DNA from: CAWDAQ01 sp963800325
GTDB lineage: Bacteria > Actinomycetota > Actinomycetes > Actinomycetales > Dermatophilaceae
NCBI GenBank assembly: GCA_963800325.1
Contig: CAWDAQ010000011.1
Location: forward strand, 124,001 to 188,000
Length of the DNA stretch: 64,000 nt
Direction of reading: 5' to 3'
The position numbers and the translations under genes are program-made. Each line of letters starts with the position of its first letter. Position 1 is the first letter of the stretch. The notes under the pieces were generated by a model. The model searched no databases. It worked only from the letters and a program-made list of their open reading frames with translations, and had not been told where the DNA came from. Below, one piece after another: positions 43,172 through 51,241 of the stretch.

Positions 43172-43915
43172 ATGACGCTGCCGCTGTTCCGCCTGACCGC
43201 GGGGGGCCTCGACGGCCGCGCCGCCGGCGACCCGGTCGCCCTGACCGGGCCGGAGGGGCGGCACGCGGCCACCGTGCGGCGGATCCGGGTCGGGGAGGAG
43301 GTCCTGCTCGCCGACGGGCGCGGCGCGAGCGCCCGCGCCCGGGTCACGGCCGCCGGCCGGGACGAGCTCGAGACCACCCTGCTCGAGCTGCGCTCCGAGC
43401 CCGAGCCCGACCCCCGGTTCGTCCTCGTCCAGGCGCTCGCCAAGGGCGGGCGGGACGAGGCCGCGGTCGAGGCGGCCACCGAGCTCGGGGTGGACGAGGT
43501 GGTCCCCTGGCAGGCCGCGCGCAGCGTCGTCGTCTGGCGGGGGGAGAAGGCCGCCCGCGGCGCCCGGAGGTGGGCCGCGACCGCCGAGGCCGCCGCCAAG
43601 CAGTCCCGGCGCAGCCGCGACCCGGTCGTCGCCGACCCGGTGACCACGGACGCGCTGCGCGAGCGGGCCGCCGCGGCGGCCGCGTGCTACGTCCTCCACG
43701 AGGACGCCACCGCCCCGCTCGCCGGGACCGAGCCGCCCCCGGGCGGCGAGGTCCTGCTCGTCGTCGGGCCCGAGGGCGGCATCGCTCCGGAGGAGCTCGC
43801 GGCGCTCGAGTCGGCCGGGGCGGTCCCGGTGCGGCTCGGCCCGGGCGTGCTGCGGTCCTCGACCGCGGGTCCGGCCGGGCTCGCCGTGCTCAGCGCCCGC
43901 GGCCGCTGGCGCTGA
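43172..43915 (+). CDS. rsmE: 16S rRNA (uracil(1498)-N(3))-methyltransferase RsmE
   Basis: RsmE (247 residues) is a SPOUT (knotted) methyltransferase acting on U1498 of 16S rRNA. The N-terminal PUA-like part contains GPEGRHAATVRRIRVGEEVLLADGRG. The SPOUT core has LVQALAKGGRDEAAVEAATELGVDEVVPW, AAKQSRRSRDP (normally EQxxR), VVGPEGGIAPEELAAL, and the C-terminal knot LGPGVLRSSTAGPAGLAVL (usually LRxETA; here LRSSTA). ATG at 43172 follows dnaJ by 19 bp, a conserved pairing. The change in the knot motif is common in actinobacteria. Confidence 0.92.
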   Translation: MTLPLFRLTAGGLDGRAAGDPVALTGPEGRHAATVRRIRVGEEVLLADGRGASARARVTAAGRDELETTLLELRSEPEPDPRFVLVQALAKGGRDEAAVEAATELGVDEVVPWQAARSVVVWRGEKAARGARRWAATAEAAAKQSRRSRDPVVADPVTTDALRERAAAAAACYVLHEDATAPLAGTEPPPGGEVLLVVGPEGGIAPEELAALESAGAVPVRLGPGVLRSSTAGPAGLAVLSARGRWR

Positions 43916-43951
43916 GCACGGCGACGAGCGGGCCTTCGGCGCCGGCTCAGC
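43911..43951. terminator. Possible bidirectional terminator, rsmE / GerMN gene
   Basis: GCTGAGC (43911-43917) and GCTCAGC (43945-43951) are exact reverse complements and contain the two converging stop codons; the loop carries GGGCC-TTC-GGC. The stem is short. Confidence 0.35.
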
Positions 43952-45068
43952 CCACGCTGAAGGGCACCTCGACGGTGCCGAGCTCGCTGCCGTCGCGCTG
44001 GCTGGTCTCCCAGACCCGCAGGGTGTAGTCCCCGGCCGGGAGCTCACCCAGCTCGGCCCGGTACGTTCCCCGGCCCGGGGCCCCCTCGGACGCGGTCACG
44101 GTGCCCTCGTCGACGGCGACGCCGGCGCGGACGACGGACCACTGCAGGGTGCCCTCGAACACGCTCGCCTGGCCCTCGAGGCGGACCGGGCTCCCCGCGG
44201 CCAGCCGCTGTCCCCGGGCGGGGGAGGAGACCCAGATCGGGGCGAGCACGTCGTTCCACGACGCCTTCGGCGGGCGGGTGCGGTCCGTGCCGGCGGGGAT
44301 CCGCCCGAACAGGTCGCTGCCGCCGTCGGCGAGGACGAAGCTGACCGGGACCGGGCCCCGGCCGAGCGCGGCCTCGGCGGTCCACACGAGCTGCTGGACC
44401 GACAGCTGCGCGGAGCGCCGGTCGAGCCCGGTCGGGCCGCCGTCGGAGAGGGTGAGGACGATCCGGTCCTCGGGGGAGACCGTCGCCTCCTGCAGGGTCG
44501 TGCCCCCCCAGCCGGCGAGGTAGTCCGCGCCGAGGCGGGACCCGGGGTCGAGCGCGGCCCGGACCGCGGCGGCGACCCGGGCGGCCGGCCCGGTGCCGTC
44601 GGCGCGCGCCGGGACGAACTCCCGGTAGAGGCCCTGCCGGTCGCCGAACCCGAGGACGGGGCCGACGAAGTACGCGGGCACGACCGTGGTCCCGGCCGCC
44701 GTCGGCACGGTGGTCCCCGACGAGCCCGTGGTCCCCGACGAGCCCGTGGGCCCCGACGCGCCCGACGTGCCGGAGCCCGTCGGCGACGGGCCGGACGCGG
44801 TCGGGCTCGCGACGGAGCCGGTCGGGGAGCCCGCGGGCGCCGTCCCCGGCAGGCCGCGGTCGCCGAAGAAGACCCCGGCGACGACGGCGACGACCGCCGC
44901 GGCGGCGAGCGGGACGAGCCACCGGTGCACCGGACCCCGCTCCCGCTCCGCGTCGTGCGCGCGGTCGAGGACGTCCCCGAGCCGGTCGCCGGGTCGCACC
45001 GACGACGCCTCCCGCTCGAGGGCGCGCCGCAGGCCCTGCTCGGTCTCACGCAGGTCGGGGTCGGTCAT
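43947..45068 (-). CDS. Membrane protein with GerMN and Gmad2 domains, encoded with a sigma factor
   Basis: This 373-residue protein has a 49-residue charged cytoplasmic N-terminus, one membrane helix (about 50-68), a long Ser/Thr/Gly/Pro linker (about 74-127), a GerMN domain (about 128-255) and an immunoglobulin-like Gmad2 domain (about 275-373, starting IWVSSPARGQRLAAGSPVRLEGQASVFEG). GerMN and Gmad2 are extracytoplasmic sporulation/envelope-type domains of unclear ligand. Its ATG overlaps the stop of the sigma-factor gene (ATGA), so the two are coupled, and the layout fits a membrane sensor or anti-sigma factor. No classical zinc-type anti-sigma motif is present, so that role is inference. 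Confidence 0.82.
   Translation of the reverse strand: MTDPDLRETEQGLRRALEREASSVRPGDRLGDVLDRAHDAERERGPVHRWLVPLAAAAVVAVVAGVFFGDRGLPGTAPAGSPTGSVASPTASGPSPTGSGTSGASGPTGSSGTTGSSGTTVPTAAGTTVVPAYFVGPVLGFGDRQGLYREFVPARADGTGPAARVAAAVRAALDPGSRLGADYLAGWGGTTLQEATVSPEDRIVLTLSDGGPTGLDRRSAQLSVQQLVWTAEAALGRGPVPVSFVLADGGSDLFGRIPAGTDRTRPPKASWNDVLAPIWVSSPARGQRLAAGSPVRLEGQASVFEGTLQWSVVRAGVAVDEGTVTASEGAPGRGTYRAELGELPAGDYTLRVWETSQRDGSELGTVEVPFSVG
44712..44760. repeat. 18-bp tandem repeat in the GerMN protein linker
   Basis: GGTCCCCGACGAGCCCGT is repeated exactly at 44712 and 44730, with a degenerate third copy to 44760. In the protein it encodes TGSSGT-type hexapeptides of the flexible linker. Confidence 0.8.
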
Positions 45069-45640
45069 GACCGCTCCTCGGGGTCGGTGCCGAGCTGGTC
45101 GCGCAGGGCGAGCAGCCCGCGGTGGGCGTGGGCCTTGACCGAGCCCCGGGCGACGTCGAGGGCGTCGGCGATCTGGGCCTCGGAGAGGTCGAGGTAGTAG
45201 CGCAACACGAGGACCTCCCGCTGGCGACGGGGCAGCGCGGCGAGCGCGGCGACCATCGCGTCGTGGTCGGCGCCGGCGAGCGCGCCGGCCTCGGCGCTGG
45301 GCGCGGCCAGCCGCCCGGGGGCGCTCGCGCTGCCGGCCTCGGTGACGAGGTGGGCCTGCTCGACCCGGCGGTGGCGCAGCACCGACCGGGCGGTGTTGAC
45401 GACGCTGCGGCGCAGGTAGGCGGTCGCCTTGTCGTGGTCGCTGAGCCCGTCCCACCGCCGGTGCACGGCGATGAGGGCGTCCTGGACCACCTCCTCGGCG
45501 ACCTGCTGGTCGCGCACGAGCAGGTAGGCGACCCGCACCATCGTCGTCCACGACGCCGCGTACAGCTCGGCGACCCCCTCGTCGGCCGTCACGCGCGCCT
45601 CGCCCCCCGCCAGGGCACGGGGTCCGGTCCAGGAAGCCAT
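45065..45640 (-). CDS. RNA polymerase sigma factor, SigE/ECF family
   Basis: This 191-residue extracytoplasmic-function sigma factor has region 2 at about residues 25-95 (VRVAYLLVRDQQVAEEVVQDALIAVHRRWDGL... AYLRRSVVNTARSVLRHRR) and region 4 at about 130-180 (ALPRRQREVLVLRYYLDLSEAQIADALDVARGSVKAHAHRGL). The SigE-family form of actinobacteria is clear. ATG at 45640 has GGGAGG 9 bp upstream; a GTG two codons earlier is too close to it. It is coupled to the downstream membrane GerMN/Gmad2 gene. The target regulon is unknown. Confidence 0.88.
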   Translation of the reverse strand: MASWTGPRALAGGEARVTADEGVAELYAASWTTMVRVAYLLVRDQQVAEEVVQDALIAVHRRWDGLSDHDKATAYLRRSVVNTARSVLRHRRVEQAHLVTEAGSASAPGRLAAPSAEAGALAGADHDAMVAALAALPRRQREVLVLRYYLDLSEAQIADALDVARGSVKAHAHRGLLALRDQLGTDPEERS

Positions 45641-45766
45641 CGTCACGATCCTCCCACGCGCGACCCGCCCGGCCGGTTGACCGCGGCCCCGGCCGCGTCG
45701 TGCCGCGTCGTGCGGGGGTGTGCCGCGGCGGGGAGCGGGCCCGCGCCCGTCGCCGGTCGGGGCCGC

Positions 45767-45772
45767 TAGGGT
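45767..45772 (+). promoter_or_regulatory. -10 box (TAGGGT) for leaderless HIT gene
   Basis: TAGGGT ends 6 bp before the ATG at 45779, and no Shine-Dalgarno sequence is present. Confidence 0.55.
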
Positions 45773-45778
45773 CGGGCC

Positions 45779-46126
45779 ATGGACTCCGAGGACTGCCTGT
45801 TCTGCCGGATCGGGCGCGGCGACGTGCCCGCGGACGTCGTCCGCTCCAGCGACCTCAGCGTCGCCTTCCGGGACGTGAACCCGCAGGCGCCGACCCACGT
45901 CCTCGTCGTGCCCCGGCGGCACGTGCCGAGCGCGGCCGAGCTCGCCGCGACCTCGGCCGAGGAGCTCGCCGACGTCGTGCGCACCGGGCGCGAGGTCGCG
46001 GACGCCGAGGGACTGGACGGGCACTACCGGCTCGTGTTCAACACCGGCGAGGGAGCCGGGCAGAGCGTGTTCCACGCCCACCTCCACGTGCTGGGCGGCC
46101 GCCCGCTCTCGTGGCCACCCGGCTGA
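45779..46126 (+). CDS. HIT family nucleotide-binding protein
   Basis: This 115-residue protein is a complete histidine-triad protein of the HinT branch, which hydrolyses nucleoside phosphoramidates. The N-terminal CLFCRIGRGDVPADVV has the CxxC often seen in HinT, and the active-site triad is FHAHLHVLGGR (HxHxH). The gene stands between rsmE and phoH, a location it shares in other actinobacteria. The ATG is set by the TAGGGT box 6 bp upstream. phoH starts 24 bp after the stop. Confidence 0.9.
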   Translation: MDSEDCLFCRIGRGDVPADVVRSSDLSVAFRDVNPQAPTHVLVVPRRHVPSAAELAATSAEELADVVRTGREVADAEGLDGHYRLVFNTGEGAGQSVFHAHLHVLGGRPLSWPPG

Positions 46127-46135
46127 GCAGGCCCG

Positions 46136-46141
46136 TAGAAT
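46136..46141 (+). promoter_or_regulatory. -10 box (TAGAAT) of phoH
   Basis: TAGAAT ends 9 bp before the phoH ATG at 46151; the transcript would have at most a 1-3 nt leader. It lies in the 24-bp gap after the HIT gene, so phoH has its own promoter. Confidence 0.5.
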
Positions 46142-46150
46142 CACTCCTGT

Positions 46151-47210
<1,060 letters not shown>

Positions 47211-47233
<23 letters not shown>

Positions 47234-47678
47234 GACCGGGTACGCCCTCGACGAGCTGGAGCTCGTCGCGTGCGCGACCTACGTCATGGAGCAGATGAAG
47301 GTCCACCCGCAGGCCGACCTCTGCCTGCGGGTCGTCGACGAGGACGCCATGGCGGTCCTGCACGAGATGTGGATGGACCTGCCCGGCCCGACCGACGTCA
47401 TGAGCTTCCCCATGGACGAGCTGCGCCCCGGCCGGGAGGGGGTCGAGCCGGAGGAGGGGGTCCTGGGTGACATCGTGCTCTGCCCGACGGTCGCCGAGAA
47501 GCAGGCCCGCGAGGCCGGCCACGCGACCGAGGAGGAGCTGCTCCTGCTCACCACCCACGGCGTCCTCCACCTGCTCGGCTACGACCACGCCGAGCCGGAG
47601 GAGGAGAAGGAGATGTTCGACCTCCAGCGCACGCTGCTGCTGACGTTCCTCGCGGGGCGCGGCCGTCCCTCCGGGTGA
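47211..47678 (+). CDS. ybeY: Endoribonuclease YbeY
   Basis: YbeY (155 residues) is a metallo-endoribonuclease needed for 16S rRNA 3' maturation and ribosome quality control. The zinc-binding motif HGVLHLLGYDH gives His 116, 120 and 126, and DVMSFPMDE and GDIVLCPTVAEKQA are typical. It starts with GTG inside the 3' end of phoH (23-bp overlap) and its own stop overlaps the next gene, so phoH, ybeY and the CBS-domain gene are coupled. Confidence 0.95.
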
Positions 47679-49003
47679 GCGCGGTGGTCCTCCGGTTCGT
47701 CCTCGTCGCGCTCGGCGCGATCCTGCTCGCGTTCGTCCTCACCCTCGTCGAGTCCGCGATCGCCCGCACCTCGCGGGTGCGCGCCGAGGAGCTGCTCGAG
47801 GAGGAGCGCGCCGGCGCCCGCTCGCTCCTCCTCGTCGTCGGCGACGTCGCGGCCTACCTGTCGGTGCTCGCGTTCCTCCGGGCGGTCACCGAGTCGCTCG
47901 CCGCGGTCGTGGTCACCCTCGCCATCCACGAGGTCGTCGCCACGACGTGGCAGGCGCTGCTCGGCGCGGTCGCGATCATGGCGGTGGTCTCCTTCCTCGT
48001 CGTCGGCGTGTCCCCGCGCACGCTCGGCCGCCAGCACGCCGACGCCGTCGCGCTCACCGCCGCGCCGTTCGTCGTGTGGCTGCGCCGGGTGCTCGGCCCG
48101 CTCGCCCGCCTCCTGGTCACCGTCGGGAACGCCGTCACCCCCGGGCGGGGGTACCGCGACGGGCCGTTCCAGAGCGAGTCCGAGCTGCGCGACCTCGTCG
48201 ACCAGGCCGGCGAGCGCTCCCTCATCGAGGCCGAGGAACGCCAGATGATCCACTCCGTGTTCGAGCTGGGTGACACCGTCGCCCGCGAGGTCATGGTCCC
48301 CCGGACCGACATGGTGACCATCGACAGCGGGACGACGTGCCGGAAGGCGATGTCGCTCTTCCTCCGGTCCGGCTTCTCCCGGATCCCCGTCGTCGGGGAG
48401 GGCTCGGACGACGTCCTCGGGCTGCTGTACTTCCGCGACGTCGTCCGGCGCGTCAACGCCGACCCGGAGGCGAGCACCCTGGAGATCGACCGGCTCATGC
48501 GGCCGATGGTGTTCGTCCCCGACAGCAAGCCCGTCGACGACCTGCTGCGCGAGATGCAGCGGGACCAGACCCACTTCGCCGTCGTCATCGACGAGTACGG
48601 CGGGACCGCCGGGCTGGTGACGATCGAGGACATCCTCGAGGAGATCGTCGGGGAGATCGCGGACGAGTACGACCGCGAGGGCCCGGGCGTGGAGGACCTC
48701 GGGGACGGCCGCTGGCGGGTGCCCGCCTCCCTCGACATCGACGACCTCGCCGAGCAGTTCGACGTCGACATCGCCGAGGAGGAGGTCGACACCGTCGGGG
48801 GGCTGATCGGCAAGACCATCGGCCGGGTCCCGATCCTCGGGTCGCACTGCGAGGTGGCAGGCTTGTCGCTCACCGCGGAGAAGATGGCCGGGCGCCGCCA
48901 CCGCATCGCGACCGTCGTCGTCGAGCGGGTCGCCGAGCCCGAGCAGGAGACGGGCGAGCACGGCGAGGACGAGCGGTCCCACGAGCGAGAGGGCGTGGCG
49001 TGA
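47675..49003 (+). CDS. Hemolysin family / CorC-like protein (CNNM and CBS domains)
   Basis: This 442-residue membrane protein has an N-terminal CNNM-type transmembrane region (about residues 1-130), two CBS domains (about 200-330; MVPRTDMVTIDSGTTCRKAMSLF... and MRPMVFVPDSKPVDDLLREMQ), and a C-terminal CorC-HlyC domain (about 345-425). Relatives act in magnesium and cobalt resistance or transport; the name hemolysin is historical. EYGGTAGLVTIEDILEEIVGEI is the family signature. GTG at 47675 overlaps the ybeY stop, and its own TGA overlaps the era start. Transport function is inferred from the family. Confidence 0.9.
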   Translation: MSAVVLRFVLVALGAILLAFVLTLVESAIARTSRVRAEELLEEERAGARSLLLVVGDVAAYLSVLAFLRAVTESLAAVVVTLAIHEVVATTWQALLGAVAIMAVVSFLVVGVSPRTLGRQHADAVALTAAPFVVWLRRVLGPLARLLVTVGNAVTPGRGYRDGPFQSESELRDLVDQAGERSLIEAEERQMIHSVFELGDTVAREVMVPRTDMVTIDSGTTCRKAMSLFLRSGFSRIPVVGEGSDDVLGLLYFRDVVRRVNADPEASTLEIDRLMRPMVFVPDSKPVDDLLREMQRDQTHFAVVIDEYGGTAGLVTIEDILEEIVGEIADEYDREGPGVEDLGDGRWRVPASLDIDDLAEQFDVDIAEEEVDTVGGLIGKTIGRVPILGSHCEVAGLSLTAEKMAGRRHRIATVVVERVAEPEQETGEHGEDERSHEREGVA

Positions 49004-50073
49004 GCGAGCAGGAGCCCCCCGTCGACGACGCTGCCGACACGGCCGAGGCTGCCGCGACTGCGGACACGTCCCGGACGGCCGACACGCCCCAGGGGGCCGG
49101 GACGGCGGACGCGGCCGGCGCGGTCCCGCCGGTCGGCGCCGAGCGCGCGGCGCAGCAGGCCGCCGGGTACACCGCCGGCTTCGCGTGCATCGTCGGCCGC
49201 CCCAACGCGGGCAAGTCGACCCTGACCAACGCCCTCGTCGGGGAGAAGGTCGCGATCACGTCCTCGAAGCCGCAGACGACCCGGCACGCGATCCGGGGAA
49301 TCGTCACGACCGACACCAGCCAGCTCGTGCTCGTCGACACCCCCGGGCTCCACAAGCCCCGCACCCTGCTCGGCGAGCGCCTCAACGACCTCGTCCGCGA
49401 CACCCTCCTCGAGGTCGACGTCATCGGCTTCTGCCTGCCCGCCGACCAGCGCCCCGGACCCGGCGACACGTTCATCGCCCGCGAGCTCGCCGAGCTCCGC
49501 CGGGCCCGGCGCACCCCGGTCGTCGCCATCGCGACCAAGAGCGACCGGGTGGACAAGCAGCGGCTCGCCGAGCACCTCATCGCCATCGACCAGCTCGGCG
49601 ACTGGACCGAGATCGTGCCGTGCTCGGCCACCCGTGGGGACCAGGTCGAGGAGGTCCGCGAGGTCCTCGCCGCCCACCTGCCGCCGTCCCCGGGCCCGCT
49701 CTACCCCGAGGGGTCGGTCACCGACGAGCCCGGGGTCGTGATGATCGCCGAGCTCGTCCGGGAGGCCGCGCTCGAGGGCGTGCGGGACGAGCTGCCCCAC
49801 TCCCTCGCCGTCGTCGTCGACGAGATCGTCCCCCGGGAGGGCCGTCCCGAGGACGACCCGATGTCCGACGTCCGGGTCCACGTGTTCGTCGAGCGGGAGT
49901 CCCAGAAGGCGATCGTCATCGGCCGCGGCGGCTCCCGGCTGCGCGAGGTCGGCACCACCGCGCGCCGCGGGATCGAGGAGGTCCTCGGGCACCGGGTCTA
50001 CCTCGACCTCCACGTCAAGGTCGCCAAGGACTGGCAGCGCGACCCCAAGCAGCTGCAGCGCCTCGGGTTCTGA
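49000..50073 (+). CDS. era: GTPase Era
   Basis: Era (357 residues) is the essential GTPase that binds the 3' end of 16S rRNA and helps 30S assembly. The GTPase motifs are G1 GRPNAGKST (66-74), switch TSSKPQTTRHAIRG, G3 DTPGLHKP, and G4 TKSD (usually NKxD, here ATKSDRVDK). The C-terminal KH domain includes VFVERESQKAIVIGRGGSRLREVGTTARRGIEEVLGHRVYLDLHVKV. An N-terminal extension of about 55 Thr/Ala/Asp-rich residues precedes the core. GTG at 49000 overlaps the previous stop. It closes the phoH-ybeY-CBS-era unit. Confidence 0.95.
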   Translation: MSEQEPPVDDAADTAEAAATADTSRTADTPQGAGTADAAGAVPPVGAERAAQQAAGYTAGFACIVGRPNAGKSTLTNALVGEKVAITSSKPQTTRHAIRGIVTTDTSQLVLVDTPGLHKPRTLLGERLNDLVRDTLLEVDVIGFCLPADQRPGPGDTFIARELAELRRARRTPVVAIATKSDRVDKQRLAEHLIAIDQLGDWTEIVPCSATRGDQVEEVREVLAAHLPPSPGPLYPEGSVTDEPGVVMIAELVREAALEGVRDELPHSLAVVVDEIVPREGRPEDDPMSDVRVHVFVERESQKAIVIGRGGSRLREVGTTARRGIEEVLGHRVYLDLHVKVAKDWQRDPKQLQRLGF

Positions 50074-50172
50074 CGGGCCCGTCCCGGGCGACGGTCCCCG
50101 GCCCGTCCGCGCAGGTCAGCGGCGGTCCGGTCCCGCATCGCGGGCGTGGGGGAAGCGGCCGTGGCCGGTCCG

Positions 50173-50178
50173 TATGCT
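50173..50178 (+). promoter_or_regulatory. -10 box (TATGCT) for leaderless asd
   Basis: TATGCT ends 7 bp before the ATG at 50186. A GTG/ATG earlier in frame would sit inside this box, so the box decides the start. Confidence 0.55.
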
Positions 50179-50185
50179 GGGACGC

Positions 50186-51217
50186 ATGCGAGTTGGAGTC
50201 TTCGGAGCAACTGGACAGGTCGGATCGGTCATGCGCACGCTCCTCGCCGAGCGCGCGTTCCCGGTCGACGACATCCGCTTCTTCGCCTCGGCCCGGTCGG
50301 CCGGGTCGACGCTGCCCTGGGGTGACGGCGAGGTGACCGTCGAGGACACCGCGACGGCCGACTTCTCCGGCATCGACGTCGCGCTGTTCTCCAACGGCGG
50401 GTCGACGTCGAAGCAGGTCGCCCCCGAGGTTGCGGCGGCCGGCGCGACGGTCGTCGACAACTCCTCGGCGTGGCGCAAGGACCCCGAGGTCCCGCTCGTC
50501 GTCGCCGAGGTCAACCCCGAGGACCTGGCCGACATCCCCAAGGGCATCGTCGCCAACCCGAACTGCACGACGATGGCCGCGATGCCGGTCCTGAAGCCGC
50601 TGCACGACCTCGGCTGCCTGACCCGGCTGACCGTCGCGTCCTACCAGGCCGTGTCCGGCTCCGGAGGCAAGGGCCTCGTCGAGCTCGACAGCCAGCTGCG
50701 CGCCGGCTACGCCTCCGGTGACCCGAAGGACCTCGCCCTCGACGGGCGCGCGGTGACCCTGCCGCCGCCCGAGGTGTACGCGGTCCCGGTCGGGTTCAAC
50801 GTCGTCCCGCTCGCCGGGTCGCTCGTCGACGACGGGTCGCTGGAGACGGACGAGGAGCAGAAGCTGCGCAACGAGTCGCGCAAGATCCTCCACCTGCCCG
50901 ACCTGCCCGTCGCCGGCACGTGCGTGCGGGTGCCGGTCTTCACCGGCCACGCCCTCGCCATCCACATCGAGCTCGAGCGGTCGGTGAGCCCCGACGAGGC
51001 GCTCGACGTGCTCAAGAACGCGCCCGGCGTCGTCGTCACCGACGTGCCGAACCCCCTCGAGGCCGCCGGCCGCGACGAGGTGTTCGTCGGGCGCGTGCGC
51101 ACCGACCAGTCCGCGCCGGAGGGCCGGGGCCTGAGCCTGTTCGTCGCCGGCGACAACCTCCGCAAGGGCGCCGCCCTCAACGCCGTCCAGGTCGCCGAGC
51201 TGCTCGCGGCGCGCTGA
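50186..51217 (+). CDS. asd: Aspartate-semialdehyde dehydrogenase
   Basis: Asd (343 residues) reduces aspartyl phosphate to aspartate semialdehyde, the branch point for lysine, threonine and methionine and for diaminopimelate. The NADP-binding start MRVGVFGATGQVGSVM and the active-site Cys 127 (ANPNCTTM) are present, as are SSAWRKDPEVPLVVAEVN and the substrate-binding HLPDLPVAGTCVRVPVFTGHA. The usual neighbour, aspartokinase, is not adjacent here, unlike in many actinobacteria. The message is probably leaderless. It converges with the acyl-CoA dehydrogenase gene. Confidence 0.96.
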   Translation: MRVGVFGATGQVGSVMRTLLAERAFPVDDIRFFASARSAGSTLPWGDGEVTVEDTATADFSGIDVALFSNGGSTSKQVAPEVAAAGATVVDNSSAWRKDPEVPLVVAEVNPEDLADIPKGIVANPNCTTMAAMPVLKPLHDLGCLTRLTVASYQAVSGSGGKGLVELDSQLRAGYASGDPKDLALDGRAVTLPPPEVYAVPVGFNVVPLAGSLVDDGSLETDEEQKLRNESRKILHLPDLPVAGTCVRVPVFTGHALAIHIELERSVSPDEALDVLKNAPGVVVTDVPNPLEAAGRDEVFVGRVRTDQSAPEGRGLSLFVAGDNLRKGAALNAVQVAELLAAR

Positions 51218-51241
51218 CCGGCCGCGCTCGGTCCACGCCGC

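Noticed and set aside
43947..45068. Classical zinc-dependent anti-sigma factor
   Set aside because: The N-terminus lacks the HxxxCxxC motif; only gene coupling and topology suggest an anti-sigma role.
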